From positions 42,977 through 106,976 of the forward strand of contig MU277755.1 in NCBI GenBank assembly GCA_022385805.1: a stretch of DNA of 64,000 nucleotides. The letters are read 5' to 3'. Below the pieces are notes generated by a model. That model searched no databases. It worked only from the letters and a program-made list of their open reading frames with translations, and had not been told where the DNA came from. Numbering within the stretch: position 1 is the first letter of the stretch; every line of letters begins with the position of its first letter. Both the position numbers and the translations under genes were made by a program. Shown here one piece after another: positions 11,883 to 23,865 of the stretch. Source of the stretch: Pilatotrama ljubarskyi. Taxonomy: Eukaryota; Basidiomycota; Agaricomycetes; Polyporales; Polyporaceae.

Positions 11883-14800
11883 TCACTCCAGCGAATCCAC
11901 GTCTGTCATCGGACTGTCAGCCCCCATCGCGGCGGGAACCAAATCGTCCACACTCTCCATTGGCTCATCCTCCCCGTCGTCCCCCTCCGCGCGTTCCGAG
12001 GACGGCCCGCGATTTGGTCCCCCTTCCGCCTGCGGCTGGTGTTCCCCCGCATCCAATCGCGACGCTCCTGCTGCAGTCCTCGACGAGCGCGCGTGCGTAC
12101 GGGTGGGAGGCTGTCGCAGTGGCGGCTGCGACTGCGGCTGCGGCTGCGACCGCTCTGGTCGGGGCTGGCGCTGCGGCTCCATGGCCTCGGCATCTGCTTC
12201 CATCTCCGCCAGGGCGTCCCTGTGAACAGAACCGTCGCAATGAGCGATGCGGGCGGTGAGGAGGGAGACGGGGCAGTGAGGGGAAGACGCACTGGTATGC
12301 GTTGCGGCACTCCGTTCGGCGGGCGGCGCTCCGCCAGCGCTGGTACTTGCTTGTGGGGGCGAGCATCTGAGCGTCGAGCCCTGCGGACGCAAGACGTTTC
12401 GTGAGACTCGGTCGGAAGGTATACCGACCGCATATACTCACAGTCGTCTTCACCTAGGTAGCGCATATTCCTGTGTCTCACCCATGCCCTTCAGAAGAGG
12501 AGTGAGCGCTGTCCTCGAAGCGACGCCGTGACAAGCCTACCAGTTGTTGATGTGCTTCTTCTCGTAGAACCTCACAAGTTCCAGGTCTGGTTCCTGAGGT
12601 GGTGCTCTTGCGACGACACTCTCCGGTACCTCGGGGTCGTCCTCCTCGAATACGACTGCCGGCCACCAGGGGAACGACTCTGCGCCCATTGTGAGCAGGT
12701 TCCAGGTCCGACGTATGCATTTAGTACTCACCAATCTTAGCCCATACTGCAACGGAAAAGAACAAGGGTCAACATTTGCGAACACTCGACTTGCGAACCC
12801 AACACACCTAACGTCCCGCCTTCGAGTTTCTCCCCCTTCCTCACGTTGATGGCGCCCGGTTCCACCTCGGGAGGAGGGGCTGGTGGCGCAGGAGGCGCTC
12901 GCCTTGACGAACGGAAGACCACAGGTCCCTGCTCTGGCTGCTGCAAGACACCGGGCTGAGCGGCGCTTGGGATATCGTCGCCCTGTTGCGTGCTCTCCTC
13001 CACCTCAGACAGGTCCGTCAAATCCGAGTCCTCGTCGCCCAACGCTTCCTCAGACAAGCGCGAGGGACCAGCAATGGGCGACTGCTCATGCCGCGAGGCG
13101 GGCGCGGTTGACGAGCCAGCTGCTGCAGAGCGCGCGGCGGCTTCGCGGGCGGCTTGTCGTTCCAGCTTCTTGCGGAGGTTCTTCTCGCGGCGAGTTGCCG
13201 GGGTGTCGAGCTCTTCAATGATGATGATGCGCGGAGGACCGGTGTCTTCTTCCTCTGCCTCCGGCTGCTCCTCCGGTGGCGGTTGCTGCGGCTCCGGCGG
13301 CTGTTCTTGAGGGATGCGAGTGTGCTCCCGTTCGTCAGGAACATGCTCTTCCATCTCCTCCTCCCCATGCTCCTGCTCTTCCTGTACGTGCTCCGGCTCC
13401 TCATTTACGAGCTCGAGCTCTTCCTCCACATCTTCCTGCTCTTCCTCAGGGTGCTCTTGATCTTCCTCCATGTGGTCCTGCTCCGCCGGACCGGGGGAAT
13501 GGGACTCCTCCCGAGGCAGTTCAGTGATAGCAGGTTCGTCGATATCCATAGGCACAGTCTCGCTCGGAGCGGCTGCCTCAGGAGGCAGGAAACGCGAAGG
13601 AGCTGTCGATTCAGCCCGATGTGAGGGTGTAAGGGAACGATAAATGGGGATAGGTACGGAGGCGTCAACGGAGGCGGAAGGGAGGGTGTCAGGCTCTGGT
13701 ATTGCCTGAGGCATGCGATCGGAACTTGAGGCCTGGTGTCCCGATTCCGGTTGTACGACATCTTCATGGTCTGGCACATCGGTGTCTAGCACGTCTGAGA
13801 GCGGAGGCCCGTTAGGAGTTACGTCGGGAAGCGCGCTCCCCTGCACGTCCTCTTGCCGTGCTGCATCTTCCACGGCACGAGACGAACCTCTCTCTCCGGG
13901 GGCAGGGCTAGATACGGAGGCGCGCGACTTCTCATGAGCTACAAGACTGATTAGCGAAAGCCACACTATATACTCAGACATGCCGCTTACAAGTCTTCGC
14001 CTTCTTCTTGGGCGGTGGCAACGGCTGCCGCTCGACCCGAGCGCGTCCACCGCGCTTCTGGTCTGGAGGTAGGATCCAGCCTCGCTCGAACATGGCAAAC
14101 GACTTCCGATTATCGACGTTGTCGACCGTAAGCGGCAAATCTTGTGGTGGGAGTACCGAGGACCGTCTAGGCTTCTTCGAGCGCTTCTCAGTGGTGGACG
14201 GACCCGCCACATCCTCCCTGCCTTCGGCCGCAGAAGAAGACTGCGCGGCCTCACCTTCTGGTGGCTGTGAGCCGCCAGCGGCCTCTGCCTCGAAAGCGGC
14301 TGCGGCGGCTCTGGCGGCACGTGTCCGAGGTGCTCGGAAGCCAGGTGAGGAATCCAACGCACTGAGACGTTCCAGCCGCTTGCGCTCCAGTGCGGCCCTT
14401 CTGTCGACCTTCGGCTTCTTCGGTTTCGGCTTCGCTTTGGGCTTCGGTGGAGGTGGGGGTGGCGCTGGGGGTCTGATGATGGGCATCTCGTAGTTGAGGA
14501 GAGACTCGATAGGTGTGGTCAGCATAACGATGTCTGTGTCTTGCCTTACAAGCTCTTCGGAGACCAGGAGTTCAAGTAGATCGAGACGAGGCTCGAGGTC
14601 GCCAATCGGCGGCAATGTGCACTCTGTAGGGGTTTGCGATCCGGGACGCACGTCTGCGAGGACGTTTCCGTCCGCCTGCACGCCATCGACAACGTCACCA
14701 TCCAGCTGCTCCCCTTTAGCGACCACTTTGTCCGTCTGCTCCCCTCGAGGAGGGCCGGGCGGGATCCCCAATGTCCTGTCGAGGTCTGAGAACAGATGAG

Positions 14801-17055
14801 ACATGCTGCTCTGAATCCGCACTGCAGTCCTGTAGAATGGAGTGTTCGGTTGGTTATAGGTCATCGCATTGTTCACAACGAGTTCTACGTCTCGCTGCAC
14901 GACTGTCAGTACATCAGATGTAAGTGCAAGGTTATGAATGGGCTAGCCTTGAATTCTGCGAGGTCCAGATACTCGTGACTATCGAGCTTCTGGTCTATGG
15001 TGTCCCAGCACATGGGATGCTTGATGATGTCATAGTAGTCGGGAACCTCATGCTTGTTCACGGGGGACTTGAAGTACCCTTGGCGGTCGTGACTGGACTG
15101 ATGATCAGAATGCATCTAACAACAAAAAGGAAGGGGCCTAACCTGAGGATCTTCTCGAATGCAAACCTGAGGGCCGGCTCGTGTGGGAAGAAGAAACGAG
15201 ACAAGACGAGCTGGATCTGCTCTTGCTGCTTTTGCTTCGTACTCTCCCGATGTCGTACAACATCGATGATAAGGCGGACGCGTTCGAGGTCCAGTCGCAA
15301 GCGTTTCATGTGCTAGAAGGCGCGGTCGCTTCTTTATGAGCAGCAAGGTATGAAGGGAGATCGCCTAACCTCTAGCTTCATCACCTTCTCTTCATCCGTT
15401 TGCTGTTTGCTACCCGACAGAGCGGTCCAGGGCTCCAGATGCAGTCGCTTGAGTAGCGGTGCGCCTCGTCGAGCCTCGCGCTTCAAGCTCCAATACCTAC
15501 AGACTAACTGCACGAACTCGGCCTTATGTCGGATCGGTATTCGAGAGATGTACTGCAGTATCCGGTTGACGATGATGCGAGGAACCAGTGGTGGACCTGG
15601 CTTGTACGTCTTCGCGTATGCACGAGCTGCCTTGTTGGATTTGGAATTTGCTTGACCGTCGTCAGCATCAGAGTCGTCTGTATGGTGCGCTCTGAGCGCG
15701 GCCGCCCGCACTTCCTGCTGTTCTCGCTGCGCCGCCTCGTGAGTGAACCTTCATGCGGTCACCTGTTACGCTTGGCTTACCGGCAGATGCTTCTCACAGT
15801 AACACGCCAAAGTAGGAGCTTCAGACCCTTGTGTGGCTTTCATCGGCATCAAAAGCTTCTCCTTCCTCGCACATGTGGCATGGAACGCTGTGAAGCAGGA
15901 CGGTCTCGAACACTGTATGCAAGCACCCTCTCGAATGCCACAAACTGAACACCTCTAGAATCACTCAGCGACGGCCCACCAGTAGAAAAGCACACGGACT
16001 GACCAGTCTCCAGCGTTGCTTGGAGATCTTCTCCACACCAGTGATGGGTTCCATGAAGACGTCGTTCGCTACTGCGGTCTCGGGCACCCATATGGCACAG
16101 AGCAGATGCACCCACTCCCCGGAGACGGTCTGCTTGAACGCGCCTCCCTCGTTTGGACATAGTATGCATGACTACAACGACAGGCATCAGTGAACTTAAC
16201 CGCGGACCGCATGTACCCTGGGGACCTACCACTGGGTTCTCTGGAGAAACTGTGCACTTCCTGCACAGCCATTGTCCCTCTGGTATATATGGCACACCGT
16301 AGCAGTCTATATATACGTCACCAGTGAGTACTGCCCAAAGTCCACTGCACCAGGTTTACCTTGGTGCACAGCCAGATTACAGCCGTCGCAGAATACGATA
16401 GCGTTCGTGTTCTCGCCTTCTGAGTCGTCGCATATAGCACATGTTGAGTCTTCGGATGGAAGGGCCATGTCGGACTTCGGTATGTTCTTGGACTGTGGCA
16501 CGATCGTACAGAGGGCACAGGTGGGTATTCAGAACACACTCACCAGGTCGAACCATTCCTTCTCAAGGCGGTCCATAATTATCTCGAAGGTCTCATACGA
16601 GACCTTATCCAGCTGCTGGGCTTTCCGCTCCTGATTGACAGCGTCCAGCCACTCCTGGTCTGTTCAGAGTGTAGATCGGCATGCGGTAGGTCATTCAAGT
16701 ATCCTCTGAGACGCACCTTGCTCGTCCATGTCGTATTCCACTTGCGTCGCAAGGTCGCTCTCCAGCGGTTCTGCGGCAGACAAGCTCATGCATAGGTAAG
16801 AGACTGAGAAGGAGTGGCATACCGATATATCGAATGTAATGCTCCTCCGGAAGCACGAACTCATCGTTGAAATCATTGTCTACCAGAGAAGCTCAGACAG
16901 CAGCCGACAGAGGTCGGGCAAATATACTTGCAGCCATACGACTTGGCTACGTGATCGTGCACTCCAGGAGGTTGTTGAGTTACTTCGTCCGTCACTTTCA
17001 CAAAGGAGACCCTCGGAAGAGCGTTTGGCGCGGGGGAAGCGGGGCCGCGAGCCAT
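11883..17055 (-). CDS. nto1: Nto1/BRPF-like chromatin reader (EPL, PHD, ePHD, bromodomain, PWWP)
   Basis: This is a large multi-exon gene of about 1,150 residues, the orthologue of the scaffold of NuA3-type (MYST) histone acetyltransferase complexes. In order I see: an Enhancer-of-polycomb-like N-terminus ([19 protein letters not shown]), a PHD finger ([20 protein letters not shown], nt about 16470-16250), an extended PHD ([11 protein letters not shown] through [10 protein letters not shown], about 16170-15840), a bromodomain ([16 protein letters not shown] and [12 protein letters not shown], about 15110-14830), a long acidic/Ser/Pro-rich linker, and a PWWP domain ([20 protein letters not shown], about 12740-12440). 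The start [18 protein letters not shown] at 17055 gives the typical opening. Intron 1 appears to use a GC donor (GCAAGT at 16931). All junctions I followed keep phase and no lesion was seen. The gene is divergent from Arp2. Confidence 0.88.
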
Positions 17056-17342
17056 GATCGAGCCGAGCGCGTCTGAGGGGAGTGCGCCTAGGTAGCCAGT
17101 TTCTGCGTCGCGCAAAGCAGCACAGCCAGATGCGAAAGACGACGAGGAGAAAGGAACGGACAGCGAGCACAGGGGACCAGGAAGTGAGCGACGGAGGAGA
17201 GCGGCGGCACCAGTTTGGCCTGCAGCGGCTCGAGTCCCCGCGACGCGCCCCGCGCCGAATGCGTCAAGCGCCGTGCGCTTGGCTGCGCCATCTTCGACAT
17301 CGACCACGACGACCTCCACGATAACACTGCGTACGCTCTGCC
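17056..17342. promoter_or_regulatory. Shared divergent promoter of Nto1 and Arp2
   Basis: Only 287 bp separate the two start codons, so both promoters must lie here or overlap the 5' ends. It has a GC-rich half and no TATA box, as expected of housekeeping genes. Confidence 0.55.
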
Positions 17343-18874
17343 ATGGACCCCTCAGTTCCCTTGGTCGTCGACAACGGTACCGGCGTGAGCGTCATCTCCA
17401 TCGCTGGTCGTCGCTGAGGTACTCACCGTCCCCGCGCAGTTCGTGAAAGTGGGCTATGCGGGGTCTAACTTCCCTGAACATGGTGTGTACTATGACTGTC
17501 ATGAAGATGTGTGTCATTCGTCCTTATCCCTCACGTCTTGTTTAGTATTCCCCTCTATTGTCGGTCGTCCTATTCTACGTGCGGAGGAGCGTGTCGCAGG
17601 CTCCGCCGTGATCAAGGATGTCATGATCGGCGACGAGGCTGCGGAGAACCGCAACTACCTCCAAGTCACCCAGCCCATGGAGCACGGTATCGTGCGCAAC
17701 TGGGAGGACATGAAGCTCCTCTGGGACTACACCTTCAACGAGAAACTCCGCGTGGATACGCACGGCCGCAAGGTCCTCCTCACCGAGCCGCCCATGAACC
17801 CCAAGGCGAACCGGCAGCGAATGTGCCAAGTAATGTTCGAGGAATACGGCTTCCAGGGCGTGTACGTTGCGATCCAGGCTGTGCTCACCCTCTACGCGCA
17901 AGGTACGTTCGCGACGTTAGACACCCTGGTTAATTCCCCAGAAACTCAGGCATGCCAATGACACATGCTAGGTCTGACTACCGGCGTCGTTGTCGATTCG
18001 GGAGACGGTGTAACACATATCGTGCCTGTATACGACGGCTTCTCTCTCCCTCACCTAACGCGGCGACTCGATATCGCTGGACGCGACGTGACGCGCTATC
18101 TGATCAAGCTCCTGCTCATGCGAGGATACGCATTCAACCGGACAGCAGACTTTGAGACCGTGCGGGAGATCAAGGAGAAGCTCTGCTATGTGAGCTATGA
18201 CCTTGACCTCGATACCCGGCTAGCGGAGGAGACGACCGTTTTAGTGGAGTCTTACACCGTAAGTAATGCACGATATGGCACTCTGTTGACACATCATTGA
18301 CACTTTACGCAGCTTCCCGATGGCCGAGTCATCAAAATCGGGTCTGAGAGGTTCGAAGCACCAGAATGCATGTTCCAACCTCACCTGGTAGACGTTGAGC
18401 AGCCTGGAGTAGCAGGTAGGTTTCCGCGTCAAGGGATGGGACGTCTTTAACCGTGTGGTACAGAAATGCTTTTCCAGACCATTCAGTCGGCCGCTGTCGA
18501 TGTACGATCTGAGCTCTACAAGCACATCGTCCTTTCAGGCGGCTCAAGTATGTACCCCGGTCTACCAAGCCGACTGGAGAAGGAGATGAAGCAGCTGTAC
18601 CTCACGCGCGTGCTCAACGGCGATCCCTCACGACTCAACGTACGTGTCCCGTTTCAAGTACCTGTCCATCCGTCTCTGGCTGATCAGCTCTACCACGCAG
18701 AAATTCAAGATCCGCATCGAAGATCCCCCGCGTCGGAAACACATGGTCTTCCTGGGAGGTGCTGTTCTCGCGGACATAATGAAGAACCGCGAAGAGTTCT
18801 GGGTGACGCGCGAGGAGTGGCTTGAGCAGGGCCCCCGCGCACTGGACAAGCTTGCTCGGGGAGAGAGCCAGTAG
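17343..18874 (+). CDS. arp2: Actin-related protein 2 (Arp2/3 complex)
   Basis: Seven exons (17343-17384, 17440-17482, 17546-17902, 17972-18258, 18313-18415, 18464-18639, 18701-18874) join in phase to 393 residues, the usual Arp2 length. Actin-fold nucleotide-binding loops are visible: [14 protein letters not shown] near the N-terminus, [19 protein letters not shown] in the middle and [11 protein letters not shown] later. [13 protein letters not shown] near the C-terminus is typical of Arp2 rather than of actin or Arp3. The protein is one of the two actin-like subunits of the Arp2/3 complex, which nucleates branched actin filaments for endocytosis and polar growth. The first exon has only 14 codons. 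No defects were seen. Confidence 0.93.
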
Positions 18875-19257
18875 AATATCGCAGAGTCATGCAGGGCATG
18901 CGCACGCACCGAGAGCAGACCGGAGGAACGCGGACGGTTAGGCAGTACCATATTGCTGTAAAGATGAGAAGGAAGGATCACAAAACATACCAACGCGTCT
19001 GCCCATAGCAGCCCGCCCCAGCCCCAGGCCGAGGGAAATGGTGAGATGTCCGTTTGTATGTGCCCAATGGTTTTATACAGTGAAGACGTATTACTCTAAA
19101 GCATACTAAGCGGATATCCCGTGCGATAATGATACATAGGTGGTGTATACGGTAGGAGTGAAGCTCGATGAGTGGTGGCGGAGCATTAGGTTATGCTGGC
19201 ATACAGTGCAAAGGATAGCATGTCGATGACAGGGAAGGACAGTGGAGGAAAGGCATG
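18875..19257. other. Convergent 3' intergenic stretch
   Basis: These 383 bp lie between the 3' ends of Arp2 and the mitochondrial carrier. Only UTR-like sequence is seen. Confidence 0.5.
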
Positions 19258-20419
19258 TCATGCCATCCGGAGGACCGCCTCGTAGATCGCGTACATCACT
19301 GCCGAGTTCGGGATGACACGCAAGAGATGGGCACTGAGGCCTCCGTACAGCGAACGGACGCCCTCTTCGGCAGCGACGAGCCGCAGAGTTTGCAGGAGGC
19401 CGGTATATTTCACCTTGCCGTTGACGAGCGGCTGTCGTAGTCGAGTTCGTAGGACCTGTACATGGTTCAGGTAGTGCTTGGGTAGAGAAGACGGGGCGAC
19501 GCACCTCGTGAGGATATGTGATGAGCGAGGCGATACACTTCGCCGTACCTGCACTTCCCAGCATCCCTACCCATTCCTGTACGCCACCTTTACCCTCCGT
19601 TCCTGCCGTCATGAGCTTGAACCGTTCATACAGCACCCACTGGATCGTCGTCTCCGTCACGCCCAGGTAACTCGCGCTCAATCCCTTGTAGAATCCCCGG
19701 ACGCCCTCCTCCCGTAAAATCTTCTTGATCATCGCTATTGACCCGTCAAAGAGCGAGCGGCCGGCAGACATCTCTGATGGTCGATGCGCGTCCAACTGCA
19801 GACGCGTTTTGACAACCCATATAGGGTTCGTCGCAGTGCCGGTAACGATACCAGCCAGGGCGGCCGCGGTGAGGTGTACCCACGAGTTCTCCTCTCCGTT
19901 GTTGAAGCGGTCGGCGATAATCCGCTTGCCGTTGCCATACGTGAAGAAGTTGATGGAGCGTGCGGGGACGACGCCAACTAACGTTGGCCCCAGGCCCTTG
20001 AACAGCGCACGCGGAGATTCTTCGCGGTAGATATCGCTACGACCGAGACGACTGAGCCTCTAGCAAGAACTTCGATGGTATGTGTCCGAACTTACCGAAG
20101 GATATGGCCCGTCTCAACGAAGTGCCACAGCAAGTTCCTTCGTGGTGCTGTCATAGTCGCGACACCGTTACCCGCTATGCTAACACTTGAGACCTTCTCT
20201 TTGAATAGGTCTGACTGTAGGCGTGTCTTCACGACGTCGAAGGGACTCGTCACGATCGCCCCGCACATCCCGCCCAGCCTGCTTACGCATCAGTGCCGTG
20301 TCCATTGGGTTCAAAAGATATAGTACGCACCCGCCAGCGACGAGATGGTGCCATGATTTTTCGGGCAGCCAGCTGATTTTTGAAGAGCCGTCAACGGGTG
20401 TGGGAGGGGCGTCGGTCAT
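19258..20419 (-). CDS. RIM2: Mitochondrial carrier, Rim2-type pyrimidine nucleotide transporter
   Basis: Four exons (20419-20331, 20278-20096, 20036-19505, 19455-19258) join in phase to 333 residues. The threefold mitochondrial carrier repeat is complete, with motifs PFDVVKTR, PIWVVKTR and PHEVLRTR at the ends of helices 1, 3 and 5. The Trp in the second motif is typical of the nucleotide/NAD/folate subgroup. The opening LVAGGLGGMCGAIVTSPFDV and the loop GILRDIYREES-like segment (here TGHILRDIYREES) match Rim2 (SLC25A33/36 family). It would exchange pyrimidine nucleoside triphosphates across the inner mitochondrial membrane. The N-terminal extension is short (about 22 residues). A folate or NAD carrier is the main alternative. 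Confidence 0.8.
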
Positions 20420-20765
20420 TTTGGAGGAGAGGTGGAGGTGGACGAGAGAGCTCGACGAAGCCAAATCCGAGCGGCCGCGTTGCTTCTCCAACCTGACCAA
20501 GTTTTTTGGCTACCGAGATAAGATTAGATAGACGCTTCATATGTGTTCGCTTGCGCCTTGCTTTACTCTGGCCGACCTCTCTCGGTAAACTCTGCATCCT
20601 CTCCGCTCTCGTGAAACTTCTTACGACGCTAGGCTATACTGTGGAGTCTACCTACTGGATTGAGACAGCTTGAGCTGCACATAGTGTATAGAGGAACCTC
20701 CTTCGCTTGACCCGGTCCTGCCCCAGGACGAGACACCTCCTGAAGGTTTGGGCTGGCAAAACACC
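20420..20765. promoter_or_regulatory. Shared divergent promoter of the Rim2-like carrier and Rpc25
   Basis: These 346 bp separate two divergent start codons. No strong TATA box is placed for either gene. Confidence 0.5.
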
Positions 20766-21696
20766 ATGTTCCAGCTCTCCGTCGTCAAGGTTGAGATTTG
20801 CTCGGTCTGACGTTGATATTATAATATACTGAAACATGAGAATAGGATACAGTCGCAATTCACCCGTCACAGTTTGGTCTGCCTCCTCAGCAAGCGGTCA
20901 CAAATGAGCTCAACAAGAAATATGCAAACCGCGTCCTCCATGACGTTGGCTTGTGCATATGCGTCTTCGACTTGTCAGAAGTGGGCGAAGGAAAAGTGAG
21001 ATATGGTGATGGTTGTCTATGGTACAAAGGTCGGTGAGTCAAGCCATGGCATCTCGAAGAGGCTACGACCGATTCCTTCCAGTCGTGTTCCGACTTGTTG
21101 TATTCAGGCCGTTCGCGTCCGAAGTAATCCTTGCAAAGGTGAAATCGTCAGATGAAGATGGCATCCGTCGTACGTCTATCCCTTTAGGGTGTGCTCATCG
21201 GTCTCACTCGGAAGGCCCAGTAAGCGTCGGCTTCTTCGATGATATCTACATTCCGCTAGTCTACCTGCCAGAACCCACTGCTTTGTAAGTCGAGTTTGGG
21301 CAGCTATGTAGTTGATACGCTGAACCCTTGCTAGTGACTCGCAGGAGCGTGCCCACTTCTGGCTGCCAGGATCCGAAGCCACCTCCTCACATGAACTGCT
21401 TGACTCTCCCACCGGTGACCGGATGTACATCGATGCTGGCGATGTGGTCCGAGTCCGTGTAGAGTCGGACCAGTTCCACGACGATGAGCCTGGACCCCCA
21501 AAAGCGCACGAAGGGGTGCAACAGGTACAGGAAAACCGGCGCCCTCCATACACGATCACTGTACGCCAGTTACTCAGGTCTGCCGTTCTGTCCGCTTCAA
21601 CTAATGGCCCTCTACCAGTGCTCTATGGCCGAGCAGGGCTTGGGACCCACATCATGGTGGCAGAATGCAGGCGTTGAAACGATGGACGAGGGATGA
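20766..21696 (+). CDS. rpc25: RNA polymerase III subunit RPC8 (Rpc25)
   Basis: Six exons (20766-20789, 20846-21029, 21083-21169, 21221-21284, 21335-21560, 21619-21696) join in phase to 220 residues. The protein starts MFQLSVVKDTVAIHPSQFGL and runs through the signature blocks NKKYANRVLHDVGLCICVFD, GEGKVRYGDGCLWYK, FRLVVFRPFASEV, KVKSSDEDGIRLSVGFFDDI and ERAHFWLPG. The N-terminal Rpb7-like domain and the C-terminal OB-fold domain are both present. It forms a Pol III stalk heterodimer with Rpc17 and works in transcription initiation. The first exon has only 8 codons. Introns 1 and 2 have unusual donors (GTTGAG and GTCGGT), yet splicing there is required to recover the conserved protein. Confidence 0.9.
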
Positions 21697-22852
21697 CTGG
21701 CGACGGCGTCACGTAGAGAAGCACGAGGGTTTGTGGGGAAGGTGCGCGATATCTCACACAGCCTGCATGCGTCTAAAAGAGCGCAATTCGCTGCTTAGGT
21801 TTACGGCGCAGACATACAACACCATGTATACATACCATTCATTCTCTGCTGTTGTGCTGCTTTGCTCACGTGGAATGCGACGCTTGGTGTGATTTGGTGG
21901 CCCCTCCTCAGCCGAGGAGGGCAAAGCCGGTGCGTGGCTTTAAATTTGGTCTCTGGTTGTCTGTATTGCGAGGATGCCTGTGGCCCGACATATGATTCAC
22001 TTCCAGCAGTGTGACAGCGCTGTGGGCGTACACAACTGGCGTGCATTGCATGAGACTAGCAGTTCGTGTGTTGAAGAGGAAGCTGCGAGCGCACTCTCTG
22101 TTCCAACCACGTCATGAGACCAAGTGTAACTCCCACCGGAGCCGCACAGATGCCTCACTACTGCGGTAAGTCGGTCCCGCTGGGGCTTCCGGGGGCCCCA
22201 AGCGCCTCCGCATGACATTTTGCTGAGCATGTGAGATCTAACTACAGTTCGGAATGGTGCAGTCATCCATCTGTGCTCGTCCGTTCTCAGGGTTGAGGCA
22301 AGTGGTATTTCTCAACAGGCACTGCTCGTTTCATACTCATGTTCACTCTGCGCCATGCATTTCAAGAGGATCTTTCCTAACTACGAACTGCAGCGTATGC
22401 GTACAGGATTTCCGAGCTTGGTTGTACAAGGTATCCACGCATAGAGATAGATGCCAGTGATTCTCCACGGTAGATCCCCGCGGCGAGGTTCCCCCTTCCC
22501 GGAATCGCACTTGCGCCGCCGCGCCGCGCTCAGATCGGCCGGTACGGCACGCAAACGGCGAGCTGTATTTGCCCAGGCAAGCCGCTGTCTATCTCAGCAC
22601 CATGCAAGCGTCAGATTGGCACCATATGAAGGCCTAGCTGCGAGCCTTTTCACATGCCCTCACATATCGCCGCACATATCAGCCCGCAAAGCAGCGCCTC
22701 ACAAGGTCTCAGGAAGAAAACCGCTCGCCGGAACTGGACCGCGGCCAGAGGACGAGCGACGGGCTCGGAGTGAAGGGTATGAAATGCATGCAGAAGTGAG
22801 CTCCTGCTTCCTTCTCATAGAGATCGTCTATCCTCCTGACCGCCGCACCTCG
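21697..22852. other. Intergenic region, no supported gene
   Basis: These 1.16 kb lie between Rpc25 and the laccase relic. There is a GC-rich patch near 22470-22560 and no coding pattern I can support. Confidence 0.45.
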
Positions 22853-23170
22853 ATGTCATTCTCTAGCCTTCGGCTCGCCTTAGGGATATTGGCCCTTTGC
22901 GGCAGCGTGTTCGCTGCGACTGGCCCCAGTGACCCACCTCAACGTCGTCGACAGGGTCGTTGACTCGGACGGCTTCGTCCGTGACACTGTCCTTGGCGGC
23001 GGCATCTTCACTGACCCGCTCATCACAGGGAAGAAGGTATGCAGAGGATTGACCCTACCCGAGTCTGAGGAGCCCCCGACAGCTGTGCGACCAAGGAGAT
23101 AATCTCCGCATTAACGTCGTCGACAAGGTGGTCAACGAGACTATGCTGACGGAGGCTGTGACAGTACTAT
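22853..23170 (+). pseudogene. Laccase (multicopper oxidase) 5' fragment, frameshifted and truncated
   Basis: A typical laccase signal peptide opens the frame at 22853 (MSFSSLRLALGILALCGSVF, then AATGP). Four codons into the mature part an extra C in the CCC run near 22926 shifts the frame. In the next frame the laccase sequence continues: VTHLNVVDRVVDSDGF, then GGGIFTDPLITGKK up to about 23036. A GTATGC donor follows at the place where many basidiomycete laccases have an intron, and GDNLRINVVDKVVNETML resumes at about 23098, one base out of phase. Similarity ends near 23150, before the first copper-binding His motif. So there is one clear frameshift, a phase error at the intron, and loss of more than 400 residues including all copper ligands. 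It cannot encode an active enzyme. Confidence 0.7.
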
Positions 23171-23865
23171 TAGTAGTGAGCATTCAGCGCTTCAGCCTGT
23201 GCTGATGGTCGTCCGAGTCGGTAGATAGTAAGGACTCATTCATGGGTGCGCTTCAGTGATGCCCCGCACCTGCTGAGGCTGTCTTCGCGTTCTGTGCTAT
23301 CTATATGAGAGCGGTTGACGGCATGTTTCCTTCACTACAAGTTGTAGTGGAAGGCGTGGCTGACGCTCGAGTTAGAGAGGATACAGCTGTGGGAAAATAC
23401 ATGTACACGGGTGACAGACCACGTACGAGCTCGCGAAGACTACCTCTCACACCATTACTGGCATGACACTTGAACAGCAGTAGATCTCCTTGAGCGAGTC
23501 CGACTTACCCATACGCGTGCTCATGCCCGGGATCTTGTGGACGCCCGTGACAAGGGTCACGAATGAGCTCAGCATGTCATTGCTGCACAGCCACTGAGTC
23601 GCCGTCGTCACGGTTGTACGCCTGCGTCGAGCAAGTTCTTCGGCTGTTCCATGCCACCACCAGCGGCCCTCACCCACGCGTCTGTCCTACGCTACTACAG
23701 TGGGCGTATCTACTGGTAATTTGTCGTCCTTGACCGCGTTTCTCTTCCTCCAGGTGTCGCTCAGTGTTCCGCGAGCTGCTCGCGATCTTGTACCACTTGC
23801 AGCGGGCTTCCAATCTCGGAGTTATAACAGTCAAGCTGTGTTGTACCACGCGCTCAAAGCCCAGT
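23171..23865. other. Intergenic region after the laccase relic
   Basis: I looked for further laccase pieces (His-x-His copper motifs) on both strands and found none. No other gene is visible. Confidence 0.45.

Noticed and set aside
23447..23677. Minus-strand open frame after the laccase relic, checked for laccase similarity
   Set aside because: No His-x-His copper motif or other laccase block on either strand.
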